The notes: a model not told the origin generated them from the sequence alone. 64,000 nt of DNA from JADJYF01 sp965278995 (GCA_965278995.1 OZ257136.1:2604001-2668000), one strand, 5' to 3'; positions 34,575 to 43,321 are shown, counted from the stretch's first letter. Translations and numbers: made by a program.

Positions 34575-35738
34575 GGGCGCGTTGTCGGCCAGTAGATTAT
34601 CGCGATGGACCAGTTCCGGTTCACGCATGAAGCCGAGCACAGCTTCGATGCGATCGGAAGGCTGGCCGGCAATGCGTTGACATTCCTCTGCTGAATAATT
34701 GACCAGCCCGCGACCGATCTCACGGCCTTCGCCGTCGATGAGGGCGACCAGTTCGCCACGCTGAAACTGTCCTTCGACCGCCACCACCCCGACTGCCAGC
34801 AAGCTCTTGCCCTGACTGCGCAGTGCCTGGCAGGCGCCCGCATCCAGCTTCAAGGTGCCGCGCGCACGCGGCGTACCGGCCAGCCATTGCTTGCGCGCAG
34901 CTATCTTCTCACGCGACGAGTAAAGCAAGGTGCCGACGCTGATGCCATTGGCGATGTCGCGCAGTACGTCAGGCCGTCGCCCACCCGCAATGATCGTGGT
35001 CGTCGCCGAACGAGCCGCAAGCCGCGCCGCCCGCAGTTTCGTGCGCATCCCGCCGCGACCCCACGCTCCGCCGTCACCTGCGACCGCTTCGAGGTCCGGC
35101 GAATCGACTTCGGCTTGCTCAATCAGTCGCGCTTCGGGGTCGTGTCGCGGATCGGCCGTCATGATGCCGTCCTGATCCGTCAGGATCACGAGCAGATCGG
35201 CTTCGATGAGATTGCTGACCAGACCCGCCAGCGTATCGTTGTCGCCGAGGCTGATCTCTTCGGTTGCCACAGTGTCGTTTTCGTTGATGACCGGGAACAC
35301 GCCCAGTTCGAGCAGCGTCCACAAGGTGCTGCGGGCATTCAGGTACCGTTGCCTGTCGGAGAGGTCGTCATGGGTCAGCAGAATTTGCGCTGCGCGGCTG
35401 CCAAATTTCTCGTAGGCCTGATCCCAGCCACGGACCAGACCCATCTGCCCGATAGCCGCAGCCGCCTGCAATTGGTTCAGCGCTTTCGGGCGCTGCTTCC
35501 AGCCAAGGCGTGCTGCGCCTTCGGCAACCGAGCCCGAGGTGACCAATACAACCTGGCGACCGGCACGCTGCAGTTCGACCATCTGCCCCGCCCAGGCATC
35601 GATCGCGGGCAGATTGAGGCCTAGCCCCTGATTGGTGGCAAGCGCACTGCCAATCTTGACCACCCAGCGGCGTGAGTGGCTGACGGCTTCGCGCAAAGCG
35701 TCGGCATCATTCTTCGCTGTCGTCGTACTCATGCTCAT
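34572..35738 (-). CDS. proB: Glutamate 5-kinase
   Basis: The 388-residue protein has the amino-acid kinase domain (VVKIGSALATNQG, LVTSGSVAEGAARLG, NENDTVATEEISLGDND, LTDQDGIMTADPR) and a C-terminal PUA domain (KSLLAVGVVAVEGQFQRGE). It phosphorylates glutamate in the first step of proline synthesis. The start overlaps the end of obg; ATG 35738 or 35732 are equally possible. The order rplU-rpmA-obg-proB is standard in gammaproteobacteria. The GSAL stretch replaces the GSSL more often seen in this motif. Confidence 0.96.
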   Translation of the reverse strand: MSMSTTTAKNDADALREAVSHSRRWVVKIGSALATNQGLGLNLPAIDAWAGQMVELQRAGRQVVLVTSGSVAEGAARLGWKQRPKALNQLQAAAAIGQMGLVRGWDQAYEKFGSRAAQILLTHDDLSDRQRYLNARSTLWTLLELGVFPVINENDTVATEEISLGDNDTLAGLVSNLIEADLLVILTDQDGIMTADPRHDPEARLIEQAEVDSPDLEAVAGDGGAWGRGGMRTKLRAARLAARSATTTIIAGGRRPDVLRDIANGISVGTLLYSSREKIAARKQWLAGTPRARGTLKLDAGACQALRSQGKSLLAVGVVAVEGQFQRGELVALIDGEGREIGRGLVNYSAEECQRIAGQPSDRIEAVLGFMREPELVHRDNLLADNAP

Positions 35739-36816
35739 ACTCTTCGTCGGCGTCGTCTTCGTCATCGTTGCGGGTCTGAGCGACAGTCCGCAGCGGTTGC
35801 GGCGGTGGCCCCTGCTCCAGCAGCCAGGCGTGAATGGCCCACATCAAGTCCTCGCAGCCCGCACGCGTAACTGCCGAAATCCCACGGGTAGGGCCTGACC
35901 AGCCGTTCGCGCGAAGTCGGTCGGTGCAATGCGCAATCGCTGCGTCGTCCGCCAGATCGGTCTTGCTCAACACGACCCAACGCGGACGGGCGGCCAGTCC
36001 AGGATCGTGACGCTCGAGTTCAGCCGTAATCGTCAGATAATCCTGTACCGGATCGCGTTCCGGGTCGAAACCCGACACGTCGATCAGATGCAGCAATAGA
36101 CGGGTGCGCTCGAGATGCTTCAGGAAACGAAGCCCCAGACCTGCGCCTTCGGCCGCACCCTCGATGATGCCTGGAATATCGGCGATGACGAAGCTCTGAT
36201 CGGTGGCCAGCCGGACAACGCCGAGATTCGGTACCAGGGTCGTGAACGGGTAGTCGGCAATTTTCGGGCGGGCGGCTGAAACAGCCGCGATCAAGGTCGA
36301 TTTGCCGGCGTTCGGCAGACCCAGCAGACCGACATCGGCGAGGAGTTTGAGTTCGAGGCGCAGCTGACGACTCTCGCCCGGTGTACCTGCCGTGGTGCGT
36401 CTCGGCGCGCGGTTGATGCTGCTTTTGAAACGTGCGTTGCCGAGGCCGTGATAGCCACCCCGTGCGACCAGCAGGCGCGTGCCGTGACCGATCATGTCGC
36501 CAATCAACTCTTCTGTTTCGGCCTCGAATACCAGTGTGCCTTCGGGCACACGAACAACTCTGTCCTCGGCACTCTTGCCGATACGATCCCGTCCCGAACC
36601 CGGCTGGCCACTGTCGGCCTTGAAAATGCGTTTGAAGCGGAAATCGACCAGCGTGTTGAGCCCGCTGTCGACTTCGAGGTAGACACTGCCGCCGTCGCCG
36701 CCGTCGCCGCCGTCAGGGCCACCGCGCGGAATGTATTTCTCGCGTCGGAAGCTGAGCGCGCCGTCCCCGCCTTTACCTGCTTCGACCGTGATGGTCGCTT
36801 CGTCGACGAATTTCAT
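35707..36816 (-). CDS. obgE: GTPase ObgE/CgtA
   Basis: The 369-residue protein has the glycine-rich Obg fold (GGPDGGDGGDGGSVYLEV), the P-loop GLPNAGKST, the DxPG motif in IADIPGIIEGA, and a strongly acidic C-terminal tail. It is an essential ribosome-assembly GTPase. The start is set at MKFVDEA (36816), as in other Obg proteins. It is encoded between rpmA and proB on the same strand, although a strong terminator lies between rpmA and obgE. Confidence 0.97.
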   Translation of the reverse strand: MKFVDEATITVEAGKGGDGALSFRREKYIPRGGPDGGDGGDGGSVYLEVDSGLNTLVDFRFKRIFKADSGQPGSGRDRIGKSAEDRVVRVPEGTLVFEAETEELIGDMIGHGTRLLVARGGYHGLGNARFKSSINRAPRRTTAGTPGESRQLRLELKLLADVGLLGLPNAGKSTLIAAVSAARPKIADYPFTTLVPNLGVVRLATDQSFVIADIPGIIEGAAEGAGLGLRFLKHLERTRLLLHLIDVSGFDPERDPVQDYLTITAELERHDPGLAARPRWVVLSKTDLADDAAIAHCTDRLRANGWSGPTRGISAVTRAGCEDLMWAIHAWLLEQGPPPQPLRTVAQTRNDDEDDADEEYEHEYDDSEE

Positions 36817-36841
36817 GCACTCATCCCCGGCTTCGCACCAC

Positions 36842-36867
36842 AAAAAAACCCCGTCATGGACGGGGTT
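36842..36867 (-). terminator. Intrinsic terminator downstream of rpmA
   Basis: On the minus strand AACCCCGTC and GACGGGGTT form a perfect 9-base stem with a three-base loop, followed by a run of seven T residues. It lies 24 bases after the rpmA stop and 25 bases before the obgE start, so it probably ends or attenuates rplU-rpmA transcription. Confidence 0.9.
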
Positions 36868-36891
36868 CCTGGCGCGCGCGCGTGAGCGGCG

Positions 36892-37152
36892 TTATTGCGC
36901 GGCAACGACACTCACGAACCGGCGCTGCTTCGGCCCTTTGCGGTCGAATCGCACTTCGCCGTCGCTGGTCGCAAATAGCGTGTGATCGCGACCAAGACCG
37001 ACATTCACCCCGGGATGAAAATGCGTACCGCGTTGACGGACAATGATATTGCCGGCGCGTACGACCTGGCCGCCGAAGATTTTCACGCCCAGTCGCTTCG
37101 ATTCCGAATCGCGACCGTTACGGGTACTGCCGCCTGCTTTCTTATGTGCCAT
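36892..37152 (-). CDS. rpmA: 50S ribosomal protein L27
   Basis: The 86-residue protein starts MAHKKAGGSTRNGRDSESKR, the highly conserved L27 N terminus that reaches toward the peptidyl-transferase centre. It lies six bases after rplU on the same strand. Confidence 0.98.
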   Translation of the reverse strand: MAHKKAGGSTRNGRDSESKRLGVKIFGGQVVRAGNIIVRQRGTHFHPGVNVGLGRDHTLFATSDGEVRFDRKGPKQRRFVSVVAAQ

Positions 37153-37158
37153 TGTTGC

Positions 37159-37473
37159 TCAGCCTTTCGAAACGCCGGTGATTTCGACCCGGGTGTAATT
37201 CTGACGATGACCCATCTGGCGGCGATAATGCTTGCGCCGCTTGAATTTGATCACGCGGATTTTTTCGCCACGTCCGTGTTCCAGAACGATAGCGGTGACC
37301 CTTGCACCGACCACGTATGGCGCGCCGATTTCCGCGGCAGCGCCGTCGCCTAGCATGAGGACCTCGTCGAACTGAATCTCGGCACCCGCCGCAACGGGCA
37401 GGGTCTCGATATTCAGTTTGTCACCGGCGCTGACGCGGTACTGCTTTCCGCCGGTCTTGATCACTGCATGCAT
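37159..37473 (-). CDS. rplU: 50S ribosomal protein L21
   Basis: The 104-residue protein (MHAVIKTGGKQYRVSAGDKL at the start; KFKRRKHYRRQMGHRQNYT near the end) is L21. It is the first gene of the rplU-rpmA transcript and is divergent from ispB. Confidence 0.98.
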   Translation of the reverse strand: MHAVIKTGGKQYRVSAGDKLNIETLPVAAGAEIQFDEVLMLGDGAAAEIGAPYVVGARVTAIVLEHGRGEKIRVIKFKRRKHYRRQMGHRQNYTRVEITGVSKG

Positions 37474-37511
37474 GGCTTAACCTGTCTTCTACGGGGGCGA
37501 GTGAGCGCGCG

Positions 37512-37540
37512 ATTTTACGTAAAACGCCTGTCCGGGACAA
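37512..37540 (-). promoter_or_regulatory. Sigma-70-type promoter of rplU-rpmA
   Basis: On the minus strand TTGTCC and TAAAAT (5/6 to the -10 consensus) are separated by exactly 17 bases and lie about 38 bases upstream of rplU. Confidence 0.55.
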
Positions 37541-37615
37541 GGAGGGTGCATAATCAATGGCAATTTAGCCTTGCTCTTGGCAAGATCAGCCCCGCGCTCA
37601 CTGCCGGGTAACCCT

Positions 37616-38605
37616 GTGGAAGTTACAAGAATCAGTCCGAATATCGATGAGTTGCGCAAGCTGGTCGAGGCCGACTCTGCGGCTGTCGATCGCCTGATCC
37701 GAGCCCGGCTGTACTCCGATGTCGTACTGATCAACCAGCTTAGCCACTACATTATTGCCGGTGGCGGCAAACGACTGCGCCCGTTGCTCGCACTTCTGAG
37801 CGCCAAAGCCGCCGGCTACGAGGGCACCCGGCATATCGATGTCGCGGTCATTGTCGAGCTTATCCATACCGCTACCCTGCTGCATGACGATGTCGTCGAC
37901 GCCTCGAATATGCGCCGCGGTCGCGAAACGGCCAATCTTGTGTGGGGCAATGAAGCCAGTGTGCTGGTTGGCGACTTCCTCTATTCGCGCGCTTTCCAGA
38001 TGATGGTCGACCTCGAGAACATCCGCGTCCTCGAGATCCTCGCTGACGCGACCAACACGATTGCCGAAGGCGAAGTAATGCAGCTCGCGAGCTGCCACGA
38101 TCCGGAGACCACTGAAGAACGTTACCTCACGACCATTCACAACAAAACCGCCAAACTCTTCGAAGCGGCGGCCACCCTTGGCGCGGTGATCGCCGAACGC
38201 GGCGGGCAGTTCGAGAATGCGATGGGCGCTTACGGCCGCCATATCGGCACCGCATTCCAGCTGGTCGACGATGCGCTGGATTATCACGCGTCGCCGGAAG
38301 AACTCGGCAAAAACATCGGTGATGACCTTGCCGAAGGCAAACCCACCCTGCCCCTGCTCTATGCCATGTGGAACGGCACACCGGCACAGAGCGCACTGGT
38401 TCGCCACGCAATCGAGCAAGGCGGACTCGACAAGATTGACGAAATCAAAGCCGCGATTGAATCAACCGGTGCCATCACTTACACTTTCGCCCGCGCGCAG
38501 GCCGAAGCCGACAAAGCTCTGGTGGCACTGGCGGAGATCCCGAAGTCTCCGTATCGCAGCGCGCTCGAAGTACTGGTCGAATTCGCCGTCAGCCGTCACT
38601 TCTAA
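37616..38605 (+). CDS. ispB: Octaprenyl/polyprenyl diphosphate synthase
   Basis: The 329-residue protein has both aspartate-rich motifs of trans-polyprenyl synthases, LLHDDVVD and LVDDALDY, with GGGKRLRP before the first. It makes the long isoprenoid chain of ubiquinone. The GTG at 37616 gives the usual length; the frame extends to 37571. It is divergent from rplU, exactly as in E. coli and Pseudomonas. Confidence 0.94.
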   Translation: MEVTRISPNIDELRKLVEADSAAVDRLIRARLYSDVVLINQLSHYIIAGGGKRLRPLLALLSAKAAGYEGTRHIDVAVIVELIHTATLLHDDVVDASNMRRGRETANLVWGNEASVLVGDFLYSRAFQMMVDLENIRVLEILADATNTIAEGEVMQLASCHDPETTEERYLTTIHNKTAKLFEAAATLGAVIAERGGQFENAMGAYGRHIGTAFQLVDDALDYHASPEELGKNIGDDLAEGKPTLPLLYAMWNGTPAQSALVRHAIEQGGLDKIDEIKAAIESTGAITYTFARAQAEADKALVALAEIPKSPYRSALEVLVEFAVSRHF

Positions 38606-38665
38606 ATTTCTCTCTCAGTCCGGCGCGCGTAGACGCCCACCGTCTCGTGTCCTTCCTTTTTCTGT

Positions 38666-38742
38666 CGGGGTGTAGCTCAGTCTGGTAGAGCACTGCGTTC
38701 GGGACGCAGGGGTCGTAGGTTCGAATCCTGTCACCCCGACCA
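38666..38742 (+). tRNA. tRNA-Pro (anticodon CGG)
   Basis: This 77-base cloverleaf has acceptor CGGGGTG/CACCCCG with the C1-G72 pair typical of bacterial tRNA-Pro, D-arm GTAGCTCAGTCTGGTAGAGC, anticodon stem CTGCG/CGCAG around the loop TTCGGGA (anticodon CGG), and T-arm GGTTCGAATCC. CCA is encoded. Confidence 0.97.
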
Positions 38743-38775
38743 TTAATTGATCGACGCATTCAGTCCGCGTCCCAT

Positions 38776-38922
38776 TCATCGAACATGTAGTCCACGCGAT
38801 CGTCCGGCACCAGTCTGTTCGCGCCAACGCTCCGTGACCACGCGCGGCAAGCGTGCCGGCGCAATCACCTGCCTTTCGGCGCCATGCGCAGCAGCATCCT
38901 TGGGCATCAGATTCAGACCCAT
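38776..38922 (-). CDS. Possible small protein of 48 residues
   Basis: An ATG-started frame on the complement reads MGLNLMPKDAAAHGAERQ, then VIAPARLPRVVTERWREQTG, with protein-like composition. Reading one frame over at its end, the sequence continues PDDRVDYMFDEWDAD to a stop at 38760, so it may be a slightly longer gene carrying a frameshift. I do not recognise the family and no strong ribosome-binding site is present. It fills the otherwise empty stretch between tRNA-Pro and the next gene. Confidence 0.25.
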   Translation of the reverse strand: MGLNLMPKDAAAHGAERQVIAPARLPRVVTERWREQTGAGRSRGLHVR

Positions 38923-39032
38923 CTATCGGTTCACCCACCGCCACTTCCTGCTATAAATAGGGAGCGTCGGGGCGACGCGTCACCAGCCGCCCACCGCGGC
39001 CAATACAGTGCCTGATGAAGGAGGAAAGTCCG

Positions 39033-40112
39033 GTGCCCGATTCCGATAAACCCGCAAGCCGCCCGACCCCCTCGGCGTACGGCGTTCGCGCCCGAGCTCT
39101 GGTCGCCGGTCTCGCGCCGTCCGTTGTACCGATGATTATTCGTCAGTGGTGGCCAGATGGGATCCGACTCATTTTCGACGGCCAGGCTGGCTCGGTCGAC
39201 GAGCGCTGGGCGACGACGGGCGCAGGCATCCTGATCACGTTCAAGGCGGTGCTGGACAATCAGGCGCGTCGCGTCACGGTGCATGGCCAGATCCGTACGC
39301 GCGACCAGCAGATGATTGAAGCCCGCCTGCTGGCGGTGGACGCCGACGCATTGGCTGCTTTGCAGAGTCTCGTTACCGCCGATGCAACCGCTGCCGCGGT
39401 AGCGGCGCAGCCGAAAAAGGCCGCGCCAGCCGCACCGGAAATGACCGCAGACGCCATCGCTGCGTTATGCATGGCGGCAATCAAGCAACAGATCCCGCGC
39501 GTCATCGAAGCCTACCTCGAAGGCCTTTCTGCCAGCTTGCGGCATCTGCACGCCAGCGGTCAGTCGGCCCAGGAGCACAAGCGATATGCGAACCTGATTG
39601 GGGAATTCGACCGCTCGCGCACGCATCTGGAACACGCCATTCTGGCCGAAGCGCTGCCCAGCGTGGCCGCCTATCTCACTGACGAGCAGAGCGCTTCAGG
39701 TGGCGCATTGACCAGTGGCTTATCGTTGCTGGAGTCTATTGATCTGCGCGCGACACTGATGGTCACTGAAGCAGTCGAACAGGTTGCCGCCAGACTGGGG
39801 CCGGTGTGGCGGGAACTCGATCAGCGACTCGACCAGCTCGTTCCGGAACGTAAAGACGCGAACGCGCTGGGCCCGGCCATCTTCTGCCATCATTTTCGCG
39901 ACGCGATTTTCTTCGACCAGCAAGCTGGCGCGCTGCGCCAGATCGATCTGGCCGCTGGCTTCTCCGACGAATTCGTCGCGTGCCTGGAGAAACTGTATCG
40001 CGATTTGATCGAGCTGCTGGACCGCTACGGCAATCTTGCAACAGGCGCTCCCGTGCCGTCGCGCGGACGCGAGTCTGCCAGCGAGATTGACCGGCCGGGG
40101 CGAAAGCGCTGA
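39033..40112 (+). CDS. Hypothetical protein with long helical central region
   Basis: The 359-residue protein starts at GTG with a very strong AAGGAGG eight bases upstream. The first 100 residues are beta-rich, with VPMIIRQWWPDGIRLIFDG, and may form a small PilZ-like barrel, but I cannot confirm this. The rest is helical with an Ala/Pro linker near 115-135. No transmembrane segment or signal peptide is evident. It seems monocistronic and converges on the DsrE-like gene. I do not recognise the family. Confidence 0.65.
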   Translation: MPDSDKPASRPTPSAYGVRARALVAGLAPSVVPMIIRQWWPDGIRLIFDGQAGSVDERWATTGAGILITFKAVLDNQARRVTVHGQIRTRDQQMIEARLLAVDADALAALQSLVTADATAAAVAAQPKKAAPAAPEMTADAIAALCMAAIKQQIPRVIEAYLEGLSASLRHLHASGQSAQEHKRYANLIGEFDRSRTHLEHAILAEALPSVAAYLTDEQSASGGALTSGLSLLESIDLRATLMVTEAVEQVAARLGPVWRELDQRLDQLVPERKDANALGPAIFCHHFRDAIFFDQQAGALRQIDLAAGFSDEFVACLEKLYRDLIELLDRYGNLATGAPVPSRGRESASEIDRPGRKR

Positions 40113-40121
40113 GGACCCTGC

Positions 40122-40808
40122 TCAACCAGCGAACAGATACGTACAGCCGCGCGTGCCCGCCGCGTGACAGGCGAACACCCCAGACGGCATGACGGTGACG
40201 CCGGGGTGAACGGCTTCCAGCCAGTCCTGCTTGACCTGCTCTGGATCGAGCCCCAGTTTTTCGGCGAGACGCGCGCTGCGAAAAGCAATCGCCAGTCCGC
40301 AAGCCGCCACCTTGACGCCGCGCTCGATCAGCTTCGACATGGCCATCTCGGGAAACGGCAGCGCTATCGGCTGCTGATAGTAGGGATTGCGCAATGCCGG
40401 TGCTTTGGTCTGCGGATCGATCACACCGAATACTTCACCGAGTTTGTACTTGACCCACGCGGCATCATTCAACGCCATGGGGATGGCGTTGTGCCGGATC
40501 ACGAGTACTGCCCCGAGTTCGGTTTCCGCCACGCCCCACCCCGCCGCCGCGCTGAGCAGAAACGCATAGCTGTACGCGAGCCCCATACCACGGTTCTCTT
40601 CGGGCCAGTCGACGACCTGGCGGAATCGGCCGGGAATGCTGTCCAGCCAGCGCGTGACTTCGGCGACGCCAGCCGTTGGCAATGGTGACATCGGCGCCGC
40701 GTCAGCTACGTTACCTACCGGGAACAGGGCACCCAGGCCGGCAGCGGCCATCGTTGCCGCCAAGGTAAGAAACTCGCGACGCTGGTCGGAAGAAATTGGC
40801 TCACTCAT
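40122..40808 (-). CDS. Tat-exported DsrE-like protein
   Basis: The 228-residue protein begins with a twin-arginine-type leader (SSDQRREFLTLAATMAAAG). The mature part has a DsrE/DsrF-like pattern: GAVLVIRHNAIPMALNDAAW, then LIERGVKVAACGLA, and a C-terminal LEAVHPGVTVMPSGVFAC with another cysteine. The start at 40808 has GGAG eight bases upstream. It lies downstream of the dihaem cytochrome and may work with it in periplasmic sulfur chemistry; that link is inferred from position and fold only. Confidence 0.6.
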   Translation of the reverse strand: MSEPISSDQRREFLTLAATMAAAGLGALFPVGNVADAAPMSPLPTAGVAEVTRWLDSIPGRFRQVVDWPEENRGMGLAYSYAFLLSAAAGWGVAETELGAVLVIRHNAIPMALNDAAWVKYKLGEVFGVIDPQTKAPALRNPYYQQPIALPFPEMAMSKLIERGVKVAACGLAIAFRSARLAEKLGLDPEQVKQDWLEAVHPGVTVMPSGVFACHAAGTRGCTYLFAG

Positions 40809-40891
40809 GGCTATCTCCGCATGGGTCATGGTTTAGATCTAAAGCTGCAATGGCAAGCTGCCGGATTCGGTTCCGCTGTGACCGCAACGGC

Positions 40892-41710
40892 TCACCGGGC
40901 ATCTTTCGGTCTGCCGCCCGCAGGCCAGTCAGCGCTGCGTGCCGGAAAATCGGGGCGCGGTTGATGCGTCACGAATTCCGCGACATCGACGGCGTCCTGC
41001 GCGGAGAGCGTGCCGCCCTGCCCGAGCGGCATGTTATGTCTGATGAAAGCGGCTGCCGTATACGTCCGCGCCATGCCGGCGCCTAGATTGAACGAATCCT
41101 TGCCCCACACCGGCGGGAAGGCATAAGCCCCCGTCGGCAACGGTGTCCCTTCCCCATTGGGGCCGTGGCAGGATGCGCAACGGGTAGCGTAGATGTTCCC
41201 GCCTCTCGCGCTGTCTGGCGCCAGCGCCGTGTCTATCGGCTCGAAGCCTCTGCCAGGGAATGGGCTGCCGGCGGGGTAGCCGACAGATAACCAGCTGATG
41301 TAGGCGAGGATGGCGTTCATCTCAGGCGAATCCCATGGTAACGATTGGCCATTGAGTGAGCGCTGGAAACAGGAGTTGATCCGCTGCTGCAACGAAATCA
41401 CTCGGCCGCTGCGCGCACGATATTCGGGGAATATACCGGTCAATCCGACATAAGGTGCGGCGAAGGCTACGGTTCCACCGTTCAAGTGGCAGCTGCTGCA
41501 ATTCAATCCATTGCCCGCGTTCCGGGGTAGCTGTGCGCGCGTGTCGAGTACCAGTTGGCGGCCACGTTTGATGGCGTCGCCTATCGGCCCTGGCGGAATC
41601 GACGCAGTCGATTGCGCCGACAGCTCCGCAGCCGATATCAGCAATGGGAACGGCGCGCTGACGATCAGCAGCGCTGCCAGCGCCGCAACGTGCCCCCGCT
41701 GCTTCGCCAC
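40892..41710 (-). CDS. tsdA: Dihaem cytochrome c, thiosulfate dehydrogenase (TsdA)-like
   Basis: The 272-residue protein has a signal/anchor segment (8-28) and two haem sites, CSSCH (71-75) and CASCH (178-182). Between them FPEYRARSGRVISLQQR and INSCFQRSLNG (111-121), followed by WDSPEMNAILAYISWLS, are characteristic of TsdA, which joins two thiosulfates to tetrathionate. Cys114 corresponds to the cysteine that ligates haem 1 in TsdA, and HNMPLGQGG holds a possible Met ligand. The GTG start at 41710 has GGGGGAG just upstream. SoxA-like or other dihaem cytochromes remain possible, so the substrate is not certain. Confidence 0.75.
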   Translation of the reverse strand: MAKQRGHVAALAALLIVSAPFPLLISAAELSAQSTASIPPGPIGDAIKRGRQLVLDTRAQLPRNAGNGLNCSSCHLNGGTVAFAAPYVGLTGIFPEYRARSGRVISLQQRINSCFQRSLNGQSLPWDSPEMNAILAYISWLSVGYPAGSPFPGRGFEPIDTALAPDSARGGNIYATRCASCHGPNGEGTPLPTGAYAFPPVWGKDSFNLGAGMARTYTAAAFIRHNMPLGQGGTLSAQDAVDVAEFVTHQPRPDFPARSADWPAGGRPKDAR

Positions 41711-41777
41711 GACTTCTCCCCCGGATGATATGCTCGGCCGCCACGATACTACGGTCAGGCGACCACAGGATAACGAC

Positions 41778-42191
41778 ATGGCGATTACCGGTGGCTGCCT
41801 GTGCGGTGCGGTCCGTTATACCGCTCACGAAAAGCCGATTGCGACGCGTGTCTGTTGGTGCCGTCTATGCCAGTATCTGGGTGCCGGTAGCGGCACCGTC
41901 AATACAATTTTCCCGACCGCATCACTTGAGATCACGGGCGAGCTGCGCGACTTTCAGAGCACAGCCGACAGCGGCAATATCATGCACCGACAGTTCTGCC
42001 CACAGTGTGGCACGCAGTTATTCAGCGCGGCGGTCGTCCGCCCGCAGTGGATTATCGTCCGTGTCGGTACGCTCGATGATCCCGATGTTGTCGAGCCGCA
42101 ATCCACTATCTGGGCGGCATCGGCGCCAAGCTGGGCCGTCATCGATCTCGATATTCCCTGCCTCGACGGGCAACCACCACCCGTCGCTTGA
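41778..42191 (+). CDS. GFA-family (glutathione-dependent formaldehyde-activating-like) protein
   Basis: The 137-residue protein has the zinc-binding CENP-V/GFA pattern: GGCLCGAVRY at the start, CWCRLCQ, and FCPQCGTQLF. Most members of this family have unknown substrates; few act on formaldehyde. It is divergent from the TsdA-like gene. Confidence 0.85.
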   Translation: MAITGGCLCGAVRYTAHEKPIATRVCWCRLCQYLGAGSGTVNTIFPTASLEITGELRDFQSTADSGNIMHRQFCPQCGTQLFSAAVVRPQWIIVRVGTLDDPDVVEPQSTIWAASAPSWAVIDLDIPCLDGQPPPVA

Positions 42192-42204
42192 ACGCCGGCG
42201 TTAC

Positions 42205-43161
42205 TCAGTCTTGGCCAGCAAAGCGGCGGTGATAGCCGTCACCAACTGCGCTGCGCGCGAGCATGACTGAATTGACTGTCGCATTGGCGACCAGCGCAGG
42301 TTGATCGAGGTGGACGTGGTGACCGCTCTGCCGGCCCACGACATGCAGCGCTCCACCAACCAGATGCGACAGATCGCTTTGCAACGCAGTCCATGCGCGT
42401 TCCTGTGCACGGCCTGTTTCGGTGGCCGGGAATTCGGCGCGTCCGCGGCTGATGACCGATAACGGAACCTGCGGAAACGCCTGACCTCCGGCGCCAGCGG
42501 CAGCCGCGCTGTCAGCGAAATGACAGAGTTCAGAGAGCTGCGCGCGGGCGGCGCTTTCACGAAGCATCAACGTCAGCATCGTTCGGCGATCGCCAGTCGG
42601 CAAGCTTGCCGGCAGATGCGGTTCGAGTTGCATCCGTAATGGCAGCCCGCGATCAAGCGACGTGCAGTAGCTGCCTCGCACGACCGGGAAGCGCGCGAGT
42701 TGGGCGGCGTGCGAGCCATCGACAAGCACCAGGCCCGCGATCCGCTGCGGTTGCGCGCGCGCGAAGACTTGCGCGACATAGCTGCCATAGGAATGGGCAA
42801 CCAGCAGCAACCGACCGCGAATGTCTGCCGCTTTGAGCAGCGCAGCCAGCTCATCCGCTTCGCGCATTGCCGTACGCGGCATTGGGCCGGGTTCGCTCCA
42901 GCCGTAACCGGCGCGGTCGTAGTAGCAGGCGCGGACCTGCCGCGAGACCCGTTCAAGGACGCCCATCCATTCGAGACCGACGCCACCCAGACCGCTTTCA
43001 AAGACAACCGTCGGCGAACCCTGGCCCTGGCAGTACAGGTGCATTTGATGCGTGCCGATGGCATACAGGTGGCCGGGTGCGGGGAGGCTCTCTGCCGCTG
43101 GACTGGGCGTCGCGCAGGCGAGCAGCAGCAGACCGAAAAGGTGAGGCAGTAGTCGTTTCAC
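42205..43161 (-). CDS. Alpha/beta hydrolase, probable lipoprotein
   Basis: The roughly 318-residue protein has an alpha/beta hydrolase core with nucleophile elbow VAHSYGSYVA, oxyanion region VVFESGLGG, and the catalytic His likely in SGHHVHLDQP. The N terminus MKRLLPHLFGLLLLACATP has a lipobox (LLAC), so it is probably membrane-anchored. GTG at 43161 is my choice; TTG at 43182 is the alternative. It converges on the GFA-family gene. The substrate is unknown. Confidence 0.75.
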   Translation of the reverse strand: MKRLLPHLFGLLLLACATPSPAAESLPAPGHLYAIGTHQMHLYCQGQGSPTVVFESGLGGVGLEWMGVLERVSRQVRACYYDRAGYGWSEPGPMPRTAMREADELAALLKAADIRGRLLLVAHSYGSYVAQVFARAQPQRIAGLVLVDGSHAAQLARFPVVRGSYCTSLDRGLPLRMQLEPHLPASLPTGDRRTMLTLMLRESAARAQLSELCHFADSAAAAGAGGQAFPQVPLSVISRGRAEFPATETGRAQERAWTALQSDLSHLVGGALHVVGRQSGHHVHLDQPALVANATVNSVMLARSAVGDGYHRRFAGQD

Positions 43162-43306
43162 GACAGCATTCCCGGATGGCAACAGTCATTACTTAGCAAT
43201 TCCCTTGCCAGCCAATGCTGAGAGAACTATCTACTTGATTAGCTGAATAAATAGCAATCTGGTGTCGAAGCTGTCGAGACCATCGGCGATCAAAACAGAC
43301 CTCTTT

Positions 43307-43321
43307 TTGTGCAATGCACAA
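43307..43321. promoter_or_regulatory. Perfect 7-1-7 palindrome, candidate operator
   Basis: TTGTGCAATGCACAA is a perfect inverted repeat around a central A. It lies 150 bases upstream of rlmJ and 145 bases upstream of the hydrolase start. Such TGC-rich palindromes are typical regulator sites. I cannot name the regulator. Confidence 0.35.

Noticed and set aside
38615..38944. Open frame running antisense through tRNA-Pro, containing GVTGFEPTTPASRTQ
   Set aside because: This is the well-known spurious peptide translated from the complement of a tRNA gene.
39018..39036. GAGGAAAGTCCGG, as found at the 5' conserved region of RNase P RNA
   Set aside because: None of the other conserved RNase P RNA segments follow, and the bases serve as the ribosome-binding site and start of a 359-residue gene.
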